A stretch of DNA of 64,000 nucleotides, from contig NZ_CP192599.1 in NCBI RefSeq assembly GCF_050632385.1, forward strand, positions 4,464,001-4,528,000, in the 5' to 3' direction. The notes under the pieces were generated by a model. It was not told the DNA's origin. It made no database searches and saw only the letters and a program-made list of their open reading frames with translations. Position numbers and translations under genes: made by a program. The DNA comes from Humitalea sp050632385. Lineage in GTDB: Bacteria > Pseudomonadota > Alphaproteobacteria > Acetobacterales > Acetobacteraceae. Below are positions 51,260 through 61,158 of the stretch, one piece after another. The first letter of the stretch is position 1. The number at the start of each line of letters is the position of its first letter.

Positions 51260-52333
51260 CTACCAGCTCGGCGCCAGGCGGATCTCCGCCGGCAGCGCCT
51301 TGCGGCGACCAGGGAGCAGGTACAGGTGCAGGAACTGCGCCGCCGCACGCGCCGACAGCCCCGCCCGACGCAGCTTCCCGCCAAGGCCAGTAGCTGATTT
51401 CGCCGCGAGCATCCGTTCGCTGGTGATCCGCAGCCGCTCCATCCTTACGTGGAATGCCGGATGGTCCACGTCCAGCGTCACTGGAAAAACCTGTTCGCAG
51501 ATCGCCGATGTGATGCGGAACACCTCGTGATCGTAATCGGTCGGATGCATGCCAAGCGCTTCATGGAAGGCCGGGCGCTGATGGTCGCGCACATACATCG
51601 TGGCGAAGACGGCAAGCTGGAAGAATTTTACCCACAGCTTGTTCGTCCCCTCAAGCAACGATGGATTGGCGCGCATGAGCAGGGCGAAGGCTTCGCCATG
51701 GCGGAACTCGTCGTTGCACCACTGGTCGAACCAGTTGAAGATCGGGTGGAAGCGCCGCTCCGGATGCCGCTCGAACTGGCGAAATATGGTGATGTAGCGC
51801 GCATAGCCGATCTTCTCCGACAGGTAGGTCGCGTAGAAGATGAATTTTGGGCGAAAGTAGTGGTATTTCTTCGCACGCGTCAGGAAGCCGAGATCGACGC
51901 CGATGCCCACATCCTTCAGGCTATCATTGATGAAGCCAGCATGGCGGGCCTCGTCGCGGCTCATGAAGCCAAACAGATCCTTCATGTCCTGGTTGGTCAC
52001 CCGCTTGCGTATTTCGGCGTAGAGCACGCAACCGGAGAATTCCGCCGTCACGGAACTGACCAGGAAATCCATCAACTCCTTCTGGAGCGGCGCAGGCAGC
52101 GCCGTGATGTCGAAAGCATCGAAGGCATCAGTGCGGATGAAGTGTCCCTTGTTCGGATCGGCGCGGAATTCCGCGATCAGCGCATCCCATTGCGCCCGCA
52201 CCGAGGTGACGTCGATGGCGTCCATGGCCTTGAAGTCGGTGGTATAGAAGCGTGGGCTGAGAACGGTCTCGGTCAAGGCGCTGCGCGTTGCGTCGTTGAC
52301 GTTCGTGCGACGCGCGGGAGTGACGGCGTTCAT
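51260..52333 (-). CDS. acsF: AcsF, aerobic Mg-protoporphyrin IX monomethyl ester cyclase
   Basis: 357 residues, oxygen-dependent di-iron cyclase forming the isocyclic E ring. ETVLSPRFYTTDFKAMDAIDV is the common start, and di-iron ligands are in SRDEARHAGFINDSL and CNDEFRHGEAFALL. The oxygen-independent bchE is not in the window, which suits an aerobic phototroph. ATG overlaps the stop of orf106. Confidence 0.96.
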   Translation of the reverse strand: MNAVTPARRTNVNDATRSALTETVLSPRFYTTDFKAMDAIDVTSVRAQWDALIAEFRADPNKGHFIRTDAFDAFDITALPAPLQKELMDFLVSSVTAEFSGCVLYAEIRKRVTNQDMKDLFGFMSRDEARHAGFINDSLKDVGIGVDLGFLTRAKKYHYFRPKFIFYATYLSEKIGYARYITIFRQFERHPERRFHPIFNWFDQWCNDEFRHGEAFALLMRANPSLLEGTNKLWVKFFQLAVFATMYVRDHQRPAFHEALGMHPTDYDHEVFRITSAICEQVFPVTLDVDHPAFHVRMERLRITSERMLAAKSATGLGGKLRRAGLSARAAAQFLHLYLLPGRRKALPAEIRLAPSW

Positions 52334-52650
52334 GCTGCCTCCTTGGGCTCGAAGCCGCAGTGGTAGAGTTCGGTGAGTTCGAACAGCGCGCGGAACTCGG
52401 TCCAGAAACGCTCGATTCCGGTTGCACGGATGACGGTCGCGCGGCAGGTCAGGGTCACGCTCTCGCCAAAGGGCACCATGGTCGGTGCGCCGTGCACAAT
52501 GACGCGGTCGCCGGGGCGCAGATCGATCCCTTCCGGGATCGCATGGGCGTGCAGGCTGTCGAAGCTTTGCTCGATATCGACGCTGCAAGTGATCTCGATG
52601 CGTCGCTGGCTGCCGAAGGGTAGCCAGGATGCCAGGCCGTCGTCCTTCAT
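52330..52650 (-). CDS. Conserved small protein between puhC and acsF (106 residues)
   Basis: Not recognised with a function. The chain IDLRPGDRVIVHGAPTMVPF followed by GESVTLTCRATVIRATG looks like a short beta-barrel (OB-like) or nucleotide-free binding domain; no transmembrane helix or signal. C-terminus LFELTELYHCGFEPKEAA. Both ends overlap neighbours by 4 bp (puhC stop, acsF start), so it is firmly part of the operon and possibly an AcsF helper. That role is inference from position. Confidence 0.75.
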   Translation of the reverse strand: MKDDGLASWLPFGSQRRIEITCSVDIEQSFDSLHAHAIPEGIDLRPGDRVIVHGAPTMVPFGESVTLTCRATVIRATGIERFWTEFRALFELTELYHCGFEPKEAA

Positions 52651-53090
52651 CGCCCTGGCCTTTCGTCGGTCAGCAATCGTGCGAAGGCTTCGGCCTGGCT
52701 ATGGCCGAAGGCCTTGATGTCGATGCGGCGCCCTGTCGCGGGGTCATCCAGCGTCAGCCGACCGTCATCCCATGCGACCAGCCGGAATGGGATCTCTTGG
52801 CCCTGCGCCTCACGCATTCTTTCGCGCGCCATGCCACGAAGGGCGGCGCGGATAAAGCCATTGGTGCCTGGATCAAGCACCGCAAAGGCGTCCACGGCCG
52901 CGGGCTCGCGCACCGTCACGGCACCATCGGTGCGATCTTCGAAGACCAGCTGGCGCTGCCGCAGTGCGGTAGCGTTGTCCGGCGCGCGCGCGCCGCCGAG
53001 GAGGGCGATGCCAATGGTCACGGCCAGCAATACCACGACACCGAACAGGGGCGCCTGGGGGAAGCTGCGGTTGGTTGCCTGCCTTGCCAT
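52647..53090 (-). CDS. puhC: PuhC, photosynthetic complex assembly protein
   Basis: 147 residues: a short cytoplasmic start, one transmembrane helix (FGVVVLLAVTIGIALLGGA) and a periplasmic beta-rich part with VFEDRTDGAVTVREPA and VLDPGTNGFIRAALRGMARERM, a PuhC pattern. In R. capsulatus PuhC helps RC/LH1 organisation. Preceded by puhB with a 13-bp gap. Confidence 0.87.
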   Translation of the reverse strand: MARQATNRSFPQAPLFGVVVLLAVTIGIALLGGARAPDNATALRQRQLVFEDRTDGAVTVREPAAVDAFAVLDPGTNGFIRAALRGMARERMREAQGQEIPFRLVAWDDGRLTLDDPATGRRIDIKAFGHSQAEAFARLLTDERPGR

Positions 53091-53103
53091 GGTGCTTGCT
53101 CCC

Positions 53104-53754
53104 TCAGGCCGCCGCAGCCGCTTCCGGGCGTGTCGCGTGGTCCTCATCGGTCTGCGCGCCGTGCAGCGCACGCACCGGCATGGCGGCCGAGGCCGCAAGC
53201 GCCTGCGCGAGGGCGCGTGCCGCCACCTCCGTATGGGGCAGCGCCCGCAACACCGGTTCGGGGTTCGACACGCGCAGCATTCGCAGATGCGGCCACAATG
53301 CGAAGTAGGACGCACGATGTCCGCTCATCAGGCGAAGCATGATATCGCCCGTGCCATCCCGGTTCTGGCGCAAATCCGCGCTACGGATCGCAGCGAAGGG
53401 GATGTTCACCGTCATCGGCAGAGCCACGCCGACACGCATCACGATGCGTCGCCCCGTGATCGTGTAGAGCGTCGTGCGCGCCGCCAACTTGCCTAGGCCA
53501 AGCAGCAGCACGATCGGCACCGCGCCGAGCGCGACCAGGCGCAGCCCGCCGAGCAGCGCGTCCTGCGGATTGGCGCGCCAGCCATCGGTAACATACCACA
53601 GGGCCAGCAGGGCGAAGTAAGCCGCCAGGCCCCGCAGATGGAAGGCGCGCAGCGCGAAGGGCCGCCAGCTTGGCGCGCCCTGCCAAAGGATCGTCTCGCC
53701 TTCGGGCAAGCGTTCGGGCAGGCCGAGGACCGGCTCGGAATCGTGTTCCCTCAC
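53104..53754 (-). CDS. puhB: PuhB, photosynthetic complex assembly protein
   Basis: 216 residues with a PH-domain-like (bPH2) core: LPEGETILWQGAPSWRPFALRAFHLRG, then two or three transmembrane segments and YTITGRRIVMRVGVALPMTVNIPF. PuhB is needed for RC assembly in R. capsulatus, probably at the PuhA/L/M joining step. Start overlaps the puhA stop. Confidence 0.9.
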   Translation of the reverse strand: MREHDSEPVLGLPERLPEGETILWQGAPSWRPFALRAFHLRGLAAYFALLALWYVTDGWRANPQDALLGGLRLVALGAVPIVLLLGLGKLAARTTLYTITGRRIVMRVGVALPMTVNIPFAAIRSADLRQNRDGTGDIMLRLMSGHRASYFALWPHLRMLRVSNPEPVLRALPHTEVAARALAQALAASAAMPVRALHGAQTDEDHATRPEAAAAA

Positions 53755-54521
53755 AGCACGGGCCCCAGTCGACCGGGCGTCGCATAAAGGTGGCCCGAGG
53801 CGAAGTAGGCTGAGATCCGATCCTCCTCCCGCAGGGTGATCTGCATGGGTTCGCGCGTGGCGGGGGCGGCCACGAGCTGCGCTGCGGTCACCGAGGCAAG
53901 GTTCACGCGGCGGCGGCGATGATCGATCCGCACCAGCGGCATTGGCACCAGCACACGGCGCGCGCCCTCGGCGGCCATGACCTCGACCTCCAGGTAGCGC
54001 AGGGCCATGTCCGACCGGTCGATCCAGCCATCCACGACTTTGCCGCCGACGTTGCGGTCGAAGCCATAGACCGGCATGCCGCGCGGGTCGGGATCCTCCG
54101 GCTCGATCGAATACTCGGGTGCTGTGCGCAGGGGCACGATCTTCGGAACGGGCGCATCGAACATCATGTCCGGCACGTCGTGCCGCATCGCATAGGCCGC
54201 CGGCCCCACTCCATCCTGCATCGGATCACCAGTCGGCTGCAGCGGTGCACCGGGAAACCGCGCCGCTGGCCGGGCTGCGATGGGCGCTTCCTCCTCACGC
54301 CGCGGCACCTGAACGGTGCTGCCGTCCGCGAGGTGGAAGGTCTTGGGCGACGGCATGGCCGGAAAGCCCTGGACCGTGACGCGGGACCCACGATCGGAGA
54401 CCAGCGGGTAGCCCTCCCGCTTATCCTCCCGACGCAGGTAGAAGATCAGCCCGGCGAAGAAGATCCAGAACGCATAGAGTGCGATCAGGGCCAGGTCGAT
54501 TGAGCCGACGACGTTGCGCAT
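53751..54521 (-). CDS. puhA: PuhA, reaction-centre H subunit
   Basis: 256 residues: one N-terminal transmembrane helix (LALIALYAFWIFFAGLIFYL) followed by REDKREGYPLV and a cytoplasmic beta-barrel domain with RVLVPMPLVRIDHRRRRVNLAS. Caps the L/M core on the cytoplasmic side and shapes proton delivery to the secondary quinone. ATG at 54521 lies 16 bp after lhaA; a start 34 codons upstream in frame would overlap lhaA and is not needed. Confidence 0.95.
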   Translation of the reverse strand: MRNVVGSIDLALIALYAFWIFFAGLIFYLRREDKREGYPLVSDRGSRVTVQGFPAMPSPKTFHLADGSTVQVPRREEEAPIAARPAARFPGAPLQPTGDPMQDGVGPAAYAMRHDVPDMMFDAPVPKIVPLRTAPEYSIEPEDPDPRGMPVYGFDRNVGGKVVDGWIDRSDMALRYLEVEVMAAEGARRVLVPMPLVRIDHRRRRVNLASVTAAQLVAAPATREPMQITLREEDRISAYFASGHLYATPGRLGPVL

Positions 54522-54537
54522 GGCGTGCTCCGCTATG

Positions 54538-55977
54538 TCACGGTGCGGTATGCGATCCGGCAATGCCGAACCGCGACGGAAGCCCCGCCTGATCCTCTTG
54601 TGCCCACTGCACGAGAGGTCCAAGCGCGACCAGGGTGGCGAAAAGCAACACGATCTCGATCAGATAGACCGTGCAGTAGGCGGTGGCCGGCGTGATGAGC
54701 GCCGCACCCATTCCTTCGGCACCAGCCAGCGCGGCGATGCCATCGCGCAGCAGCCCGCCCATGGCGATGGCGACGCCAGCGGCCGTTGCCTGTGCAGCAC
54801 CCCAGGCGCCGAGCGCGAGTCCGATCTGCCCCTGCGGTGCGGCCGTCATGAAGGCGGTCAAGGTCGCATGGGCAAAGCAGCCAGCGCCGAGGCCGATCGC
54901 CAGCGTGCCAAAGCCGAAGGTGCTGGCGCTTTCCATCGGCGCCGCAAAGATCACCAGCGCGAAAGCCAAGGCGCCGATCAACGCACCGGTGCCGGCGACG
55001 CGATAGGCATCGACGTCTCGCCCGATCAAGCGCGCGCCACCAACGAAGCCGATGATGCCCCCCAGGGCAAACAGCGCCGTCAGCGTCGTCGTCGCCGCAA
55101 CGCCAAGGCCGAGCACCTGCCCACCATAGGGTTCGAGCAGCACGTCTTGCATCGAGAATCCCGCCGTGCCGAGCGCCACCGCCACAAGGCGGCGACCCCA
55201 GGGCCCGGTGCCGCGCAGCGCCCGCCAGCTTTCAAGGAAGCCCGGTCCATCGCCTTGGCCACGCGTGCGTGACGGGTCACGTGCCTCCTGCTTCCACAAG
55301 GCGATGATGTTCAGCAGCATGGTCGCAACAGCCGCGCCCTGGATGACCTGGATCAGACGGAGCTGGCTGAAGTTCACGAGCAGCGCGCCGAAGACGAGGC
55401 CGGCGATCAGCATGCCGAGCAACAGCATCACCGACAGCAGGGCGACGACCCGCGGCAAGCTGCGCGTCGGCGCCAGGTCCGCCGCCAGCGCGAGGCCAAC
55501 CGTCTGCACCATGTGCATTCCCGCGCCGACCAGCAGGAAGGCCAGCGCCGCCGCCACATGCGCGGCCCATACCGGCCCGTTGCTGTCGCCCGACAGCAGG
55601 ATCAGCGCGAAGGGCATGATCGCCAGGCCGCCAAACTGCATCAGCGAACCGAACCAGATATAGGGCACCCGCCGCCAGCCCAGCACGGAACGATGCATGT
55701 CCGATCGGAAGCCGATCAAGGCGCGGAATGGCGCGAAGAGCAGCGGCAGCGAGACCATCACCGCCACAAGCCCGGCCGAGACACCAAGTTCCACGATCAG
55801 CACCCGGTTCAGCGTACCGATCAACAGGGCGGCCGCCAGGCCCACCGAGACCTGGAACAGCGACAGCCGCAGCAAGCGCCCGACCGGCAGCTCCGGCGTC
55901 GCCGCATCGGCAAAGGGTAGGAAGCGCGGGCCGAGCCGCGTCCAGGCCTGCGCGAAGATGGCGTTGCCACGCGTCAT
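54538..55977 (-). CDS. lhaA: LhaA, LH1 assembly protein (PucC/BCH family, MFS-like)
   Basis: 479 residues, twelve predicted membrane spans. Typical segments: LLRLSLFQVSVGLAAALLIGTLNRVLIVELG, GFRSDMHRSVLGWRRVPYIWFG and a C-terminal FATLVALGPL. Between bchM and puhA it is the LhaA rather than the PucC position; no pucBA genes are in the window. Helps insert bacteriochlorophyll into LH1 polypeptides. Start overlaps the bchM stop. Confidence 0.92.
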   Translation of the reverse strand: MTRGNAIFAQAWTRLGPRFLPFADAATPELPVGRLLRLSLFQVSVGLAAALLIGTLNRVLIVELGVSAGLVAVMVSLPLLFAPFRALIGFRSDMHRSVLGWRRVPYIWFGSLMQFGGLAIMPFALILLSGDSNGPVWAAHVAAALAFLLVGAGMHMVQTVGLALAADLAPTRSLPRVVALLSVMLLLGMLIAGLVFGALLVNFSQLRLIQVIQGAAVATMLLNIIALWKQEARDPSRTRGQGDGPGFLESWRALRGTGPWGRRLVAVALGTAGFSMQDVLLEPYGGQVLGLGVAATTTLTALFALGGIIGFVGGARLIGRDVDAYRVAGTGALIGALAFALVIFAAPMESASTFGFGTLAIGLGAGCFAHATLTAFMTAAPQGQIGLALGAWGAAQATAAGVAIAMGGLLRDGIAALAGAEGMGAALITPATAYCTVYLIEIVLLFATLVALGPLVQWAQEDQAGLPSRFGIAGSHTAP

Positions 55978-56666
55978 GTCGGCAGCACCTCCATCGCCTG
56001 GGAGACGTAGAAACCCCGCGCGACCCGCCGCCCGCGGCCGAGCAGTATGCGCCCACCAGCGGTCAACATCGCGGAGAGCCGGTCATTGCTGACTGGCTCA
56101 ATCGTCGGCGCGCGGTCGCCGCGTGGGAAGAACCGGCCGGCCGCATGCATCACCGCCAGCAGCGCCGTGCGCGGCGCGAAGGTAAACAGCACGGCGCCCC
56201 GCGAACGCGCCGCGAGTTGCTCCACGGCCGTCACCATATCCGTCGCGCAGTAGTGGATCAGGCTATCCATCGCCACAACATGATCGAAGCGACCAAGCGT
56301 GGGATCCAGCATGTCGCCGACGGAGAAACGGATCTCGCCCGCGCCCTGCCGGCTCTCCGCGCGTTCGCGCGCCAGGCCGATCAGCGTGGGACAGATATCG
56401 ACCGCCGTGACGGAGGCACCGCGCCGTGCGGCCTCAATCGCCAGCGCGCCGGTGCCGCAACCGGCATCGAGCAGCCGCATCCCATGCATGTCATCCGGCA
56501 GCCAGGACAGTAGTGTCTTGCGCATGTCGTCGCGGCCCGCCCGCACCGTCGCGCGGATACCGCTGACCGGCGCGTCGGAGGTCAGGCGTTTCCACGCCTC
56601 GGCGGCCGTGCGGTCGAAATAGGTTTCAAGCTCGCCACGGCGGGCCCTGTAGCTGGCGGAGGTCAT
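55974..56666 (-). CDS. bchM: BchM, Mg-protoporphyrin IX O-methyltransferase
   Basis: 230 residues. SAM motif LLDAGCGTGALAIEAARRGA, then AVDICPTLIGLARERA and DHVVAMDSLIHY. N-terminal YFDRTAAEAWKRLTSDAPVSGIR is characteristic of BchM. Methylates the C13 propionate before AcsF acts. Start shares one base with the bchL stop. Confidence 0.95.
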   Translation of the reverse strand: MTSASYRARRGELETYFDRTAAEAWKRLTSDAPVSGIRATVRAGRDDMRKTLLSWLPDDMHGMRLLDAGCGTGALAIEAARRGASVTAVDICPTLIGLARERAESRQGAGEIRFSVGDMLDPTLGRFDHVVAMDSLIHYCATDMVTAVEQLAARSRGAVLFTFAPRTALLAVMHAAGRFFPRGDRAPTIEPVSNDRLSAMLTAGGRILLGRGRRVARGFYVSQAMEVLPT

Positions 56667-57565
56667 TAGTCGAACCCCAGCAGGTCGAAGATCTCGCGAT
56701 CCTTCAGCGGCGCCGCCTCCAGCGCGTCAGTCCCTTCCCAGAGAGAGGTCGCCAGGCGGAGGTACTCCTGTTGCGCCATGAGGACTTCCGGCGATTCCTC
56801 CATCTCGAACAGCGTTGATTTCTTCAACCGCGAACGGCGGATGGCGTCGAGATCGGGGAAATGCGCCAGGGTCTTCATGCCGGTCGCCCGGTTGAAACGA
56901 TCGATCTGGTCGGTACCGGCGCTACGATTGACGATCACGCCGCCAAGTCGCACGGGGTAGTTCTTCTCCTTCGTCTTGATCGCCGCGACGATGCGATTCA
57001 TCGCGAAGATCGAGTCGAAGTCATTCGCCGCCACGATCAGCCCGCGGTCGGCATGCAGCAGGGGCGAGGCGAAGCCGCCACAGACCACGTCGCCGAGCAC
57101 ATCGAAGATGACGATATCGGTCTCGTCGAGCAGGTGATGCTCTTTCAGCAGCTTGACCGTCTGGCCGACCACGTAGCCGCCGCATCCGGTGCCCGCGGGC
57201 GGGCCGCCGGCCTCGACGCAGAGCACACCGCCATAGCCTTCGAAGACGAAATCCTCGCGCCGCAGTTCATCCGAGTGGAAGTCCACCGCCTCCAGCGCGT
57301 CGATCACCGTGGGGGCCAGGCGCTTCGTGAGCGTGAAGGTAGAATCATGCTTGGGATCGCAACCGATCTGCAGCACGCGCTTGCCGATACGGCTGAAGGC
57401 GACGGACAGGTTGGAGGAGGTGGTACTCTTGCCGATCCCACCCTTGCCATAGACGGCGAAGACACGCGCGGTATCGATGCGTGACGCGGGGTCGAGATGC
57501 ACTTGCAGGCTGCCTTCGCCGTCGCCTTCGGTCATGCCCGGTCGGGGCCGCATCACGACAGTCAT
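56666..57565 (-). CDS. bchL: BchL, light-independent protochlorophyllide reductase iron protein
   Basis: 299 residues, NifH-like. P-loop VYGKGGIGKSTTSSNLS (from about 39), cluster cysteines at about 128 (PPAGTGCGGYVVG) and 162 (DVLGDVVCGGFASP). Delivers electrons to BchNB. Start overlaps the bchH stop. Confidence 0.97.
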   Translation of the reverse strand: MTVVMRPRPGMTEGDGEGSLQVHLDPASRIDTARVFAVYGKGGIGKSTTSSNLSVAFSRIGKRVLQIGCDPKHDSTFTLTKRLAPTVIDALEAVDFHSDELRREDFVFEGYGGVLCVEAGGPPAGTGCGGYVVGQTVKLLKEHHLLDETDIVIFDVLGDVVCGGFASPLLHADRGLIVAANDFDSIFAMNRIVAAIKTKEKNYPVRLGGVIVNRSAGTDQIDRFNRATGMKTLAHFPDLDAIRRSRLKKSTLFEMEESPEVLMAQQEYLRLATSLWEGTDALEAAPLKDREIFDLLGFD

Positions 57566-60500
57566 GTGGCGACTCCTTCGGCAATACCTTCAAGTCGGTC
57601 TTCGATTTCGTCACAGGCGTTGCGCAGTGCCGCCATCATGCTCGGGTTCGGCTGCCAGTAGCGGCGCTCATGCGCCTCGATCAGCCGGTTTGCGATGCGC
57701 GCGGAGGCCGTCGGATTCAGCCCCGCCAGACGCCGTCGCATCGTCTCGTCGAGCATGTAGGTCTGCGCCAGGTGCTGATAGACCCAAGGGGCGACGGCGC
57801 CGGTCGTCGCCGACCAGCCCATCGTATTGGTCACCTGCGCCTCGATGCAGCGCACGCCTTCATGGCCATGGACGAGCAGCGCCTCGAACCATTTGGGATT
57901 GAGCGCGCGCGTGCGGGTCTCGAGCGCCACCTGTTCGGAGATGGTGCGTATCTTTCCCTCGCCGCGCGTCTGGTCGCCGACGTAAGTGCTGGCGGCCCGA
58001 CCGCGCACCGAACTGACCGCCCGGCTGATGCCGCCGAGCGTGTCAAAGTAGTGGTCGACCGTGGTGATCCCCAGTTCGACGGAATCGAGGTTCTGATAGG
58101 TCGCATCCACCGTGCCGAGCATATGCGTCAGCACCGGGTCATGCCGCGCCGGCCGGCCCGAAAGCCCATAGGCGAAGCCCTTACGGCGGCGCCAGGCATC
58201 GCCGAGTTCGGCCTCATCGGTCCAGGCGCCGTTCTCAAGAATCATGTTGACGTTGGAGCCATAGGCGCCCTCGGCATTGCCGAAGACGCGCAGGCTGGCA
58301 TCCTCCAGCGAGCCGCCATGCGCGGCCTGAAAGGCAAGCGCATGCTTGCGGATGAAGTTCTGTGCGATCGGCTCCTCGGCCGAAGCGGCGAGGAAGGCGG
58401 CTTCCGCCAGAAGCCTGGTCTGCAGCGGCAGCAGGTCGCGGAAGATGCCCGACAGCGTCACCATGACATCGACGCGCGGTCTGCCCAGCGTCGCCAGAGG
58501 CACCAGTATCGCCCCCGCCAACCGACCATAGCTGTCATGCCGCGGCTCCGCGCCCATCAGCCACAGCGCCTGAGCGATCGGGCCGCCCTCGGTCTTCATG
58601 TTGTCGGTGCCCCACAGGACAACGGCAACCGTCTCTGGCAGGGCGCCGCTATCGGCCATGTGCCTCGTCAGCAGGCGTTCGGCCTGGCGCGCCCCATCCT
58701 GCACCGCAAAGGTCGATGGAATGCGGAAGGGATCGAAGCCATGCAGGTTGCGACCGGTCGGAAGGACGTCCATCGAGCGCAGCAGGTCGCCACCTGGTGC
58801 GGGACGGATGTAGCCACCGTCCAACGCATGGATCAGTGCCGGGATCTCGTGATCCACGCCCAGCAGCAGATCGATCTCACGTCGCCGCGCCGGATCGTTG
58901 ATGCCGGCGGCATCGAGCATCTCGGCACGCTGCGCCGCGTCGGGTACTTCGCCCACGACATGCAGCCCGTGCGGGATCAGTGCGTACTCAAGTTCCAGCA
59001 GCGCGGCGCCGAGCTTCTCGATCTCCACCTCCGCCCCATCGCCCCAGGGCGGCTCGTCGGTGGCGAGATCAACCGCCGTCGCCTGCGCCTGGATCAATCC
59101 CGACAGTGCTACGCGCGCCATCGGATCGGTGCCGGGCTCCAGCGCCCGCCATCGGTCGCGCGACGCCTTGAGTTCGAGAAGACCACGATACAGCCCCGCC
59201 TGCGTGACCGGTGGTGTCAGGTAGCTGATCAGCGTGGCACCGGCGCGCCGCTTGGCGAGTGTGCCTTCCGACGGGTTGTTCGAAGCATAGAGGTAGAAAT
59301 TCGGCACATCCCCGATCAACCGATCCGGCCAGCAATCCCCCGACAGCCCGGACTGCTTGCCCGGCATGAACTCCAGGGCGCCATGGGTGCCGAAATGCAG
59401 CAGCGCGTGGGTACCGAAATCCTCGCGCAGCCAGCGATAGAAGGCGGAGAAGGCATGCGTCGGGGCGAAGCCGTGCTCGAACAGCAGGCGCATGGGGTCT
59501 CCCTCCCAACCAAAGGATGGCTGGATGCCCACGACGACATTCCCGAAGGTGGCACCCAGCACCAGGATGCCGCTGCCATCGCTGTTGTGGCGGCCGGGTG
59601 CTGGTCCCCATTGGCGTTCGATCTCGCCAAGATGCGGTTCGCGCCGGACATGGTCATCGGCACCGATCCGCGCAGCGACATTGGCCGGCGTGCCGTAGCG
59701 TGCGGCATTGCCTTGCAGCACCGCCTCGCGCAGCGCATCGACCGTCTCCGGCACCGTGACCCCATACCCGGCAGCGGCCATGCCCTGCAGCGTGCGGAAG
59801 AGCGATTCGAAGACCGAGAGATAGGCGGCCGTGCCGGTCGCCCCGGCGTTGGGAGGGAAGTTGAAAAGCACGATGCCGACGCGCCGCTCGCGCCGCGCGA
59901 CGCGCCGCAGCGCGACCATCCGTGCGACGCGCGACGCCAGCCGTTCCGCGCGTTCGGGATGCACGACCATGTGGCTCGTCTTGCCCGTCTCACCGCCGCG
60001 CCCGCCGAAGGTGATGGGCGAGATTGCACCATCCAGTTCCGGGATCGCGACCATCATGGTGGCCTCGACCGGAGTCAGGCCGCGTGTGTCGGCCTCCCAC
60101 TGGCGCAGTGTCTGGAATTCCAACGCATGGGCTGCGAGATAGGGCACATCCAGCCGCGCCAGCAGTTCCTCGGCCGCGCGGGAATCATTGTAGGCAGGCC
60201 CGCCTACGAGCGAGAAGCCGGTCAGCGACACGACCGCATCAACACAGGGTACCTCCCCACGCAGGAAGAAGCGCTCGATGGCCGGGCGCGAATCCAGCCC
60301 GCTGGCAAAAGCCGGCAGCACGCGCAGACCCTTGGCCTCCAACGCCGCGACCACGCCGTCGTAATGCGCCGAGTTCTCCGCCAACACATAGGAGCGCATC
60401 ACCAGCACTCCGACCGTTCCGGCGCCGCCGCCCCGCGGCAGTTGTTCCACGCGCTCGGCGATGCGGCCCGGCAAGCCCGGGTGGTACAGGCCGACATCCG

Positions 60501-61158
60501 GATATTCCACCGGCGGCGCCACCTTCAGCCGCCCGGCCAACGCCGCGCGCGGACCGGTCGCATAGCGGTTCACCAGCATGCGCATCAGATTGGCGATGTT
60601 CGCGCCGGTGCCTGCCAGCCAGTATTGCAGCGCCAGGAAATAGGCGCGCACATCCTGTGCCGTGCCGGGGATGAAGCGCAGCAGGCGCGGGATCTCTCGC
60701 AGCATCCGCATCTGGTCGCGGCCGGAGGCATGCGCGCCGGGCTTGGGCTTGCCACGTAACCGCTTGAGCAACCCCGCGATGCCGCGCGCCTCGGCCGACA
60801 TGTCGAAACGCCCGAGCCTGGTGAGGCGCACCACCTCTCCGGCCGACAGGCAGCACAACATGGCGTCGCACCGCTCGCGGCGCGCAGTCAACGCCGGCAG
60901 CACCGCGCGGATGTGGTCGTCCAGGAACAGCATCGTCGCGACGACGATGTCGGCACGGGCGATGTCGGCACAGCAATCCGCCAGCGCATCCGCATCCGTG
61001 GCCCAGCGGTCGGCGGCGTGCATGGTCAGCACGGCGCCGGGCGTCTCGGCCTGCAGCATGGACTCGGCATCCTGAACGACACCGGCGAGGTGGCTGTCCA
61101 TCGTCACCAGCACGATGCGCAAGGGCGGGCGCTCAGCGAGAGAAATGCGCTTTGGCAT
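57562..61158 (-). CDS. bchH: BchH, magnesium chelatase porphyrin-binding subunit
   Basis: 1198 residues, normal for BchH. Starts MPKRISLAERPPLRIVLVTMDSHLAGVV. Conserved CobN/BchH segments include HFGTHGALEFMPGKQSGLSG, NFPPNAGATGTAAYLSVFESL and SSVRGRAASTYVGDQTRGEG. Binds protoporphyrin IX and accepts Mg. It overlaps the bchB 3' end by 26 bp. Confidence 0.97.
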   Translation of the reverse strand: MPKRISLAERPPLRIVLVTMDSHLAGVVQDAESMLQAETPGAVLTMHAADRWATDADALADCCADIARADIVVATMLFLDDHIRAVLPALTARRERCDAMLCCLSAGEVVRLTRLGRFDMSAEARGIAGLLKRLRGKPKPGAHASGRDQMRMLREIPRLLRFIPGTAQDVRAYFLALQYWLAGTGANIANLMRMLVNRYATGPRAALAGRLKVAPPVEYPDVGLYHPGLPGRIAERVEQLPRGGGAGTVGVLVMRSYVLAENSAHYDGVVAALEAKGLRVLPAFASGLDSRPAIERFFLRGEVPCVDAVVSLTGFSLVGGPAYNDSRAAEELLARLDVPYLAAHALEFQTLRQWEADTRGLTPVEATMMVAIPELDGAISPITFGGRGGETGKTSHMVVHPERAERLASRVARMVALRRVARRERRVGIVLFNFPPNAGATGTAAYLSVFESLFRTLQGMAAAGYGVTVPETVDALREAVLQGNAARYGTPANVAARIGADDHVRREPHLGEIERQWGPAPGRHNSDGSGILVLGATFGNVVVGIQPSFGWEGDPMRLLFEHGFAPTHAFSAFYRWLREDFGTHALLHFGTHGALEFMPGKQSGLSGDCWPDRLIGDVPNFYLYASNNPSEGTLAKRRAGATLISYLTPPVTQAGLYRGLLELKASRDRWRALEPGTDPMARVALSGLIQAQATAVDLATDEPPWGDGAEVEIEKLGAALLELEYALIPHGLHVVGEVPDAAQRAEMLDAAGINDPARRREIDLLLGVDHEIPALIHALDGGYIRPAPGGDLLRSMDVLPTGRNLHGFDPFRIPSTFAVQDGARQAERLLTRHMADSGALPETVAVVLWGTDNMKTEGGPIAQALWLMGAEPRHDSYGRLAGAILVPLATLGRPRVDVMVTLSGIFRDLLPLQTRLLAEAAFLAASAEEPIAQNFIRKHALAFQAAHGGSLEDASLRVFGNAEGAYGSNVNMILENGAWTDEAELGDAWRRRKGFAYGLSGRPARHDPVLTHMLGTVDATYQNLDSVELGITTVDHYFDTLGGISRAVSSVRGRAASTYVGDQTRGEGKIRTISEQVALETRTRALNPKWFEALLVHGHEGVRCIEAQVTNTMGWSATTGAVAPWVYQHLAQTYMLDETMRRRLAGLNPTASARIANRLIEAHERRYWQPNPSMMAALRNACDEIEDRLEGIAEGVAT

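Noticed and set aside
57481..60759. 1092-codon plus-strand frame opposite bchH
   Set aside because: Antisense of bchH; low-complexity R/Q/H-rich translation with no conserved motif.
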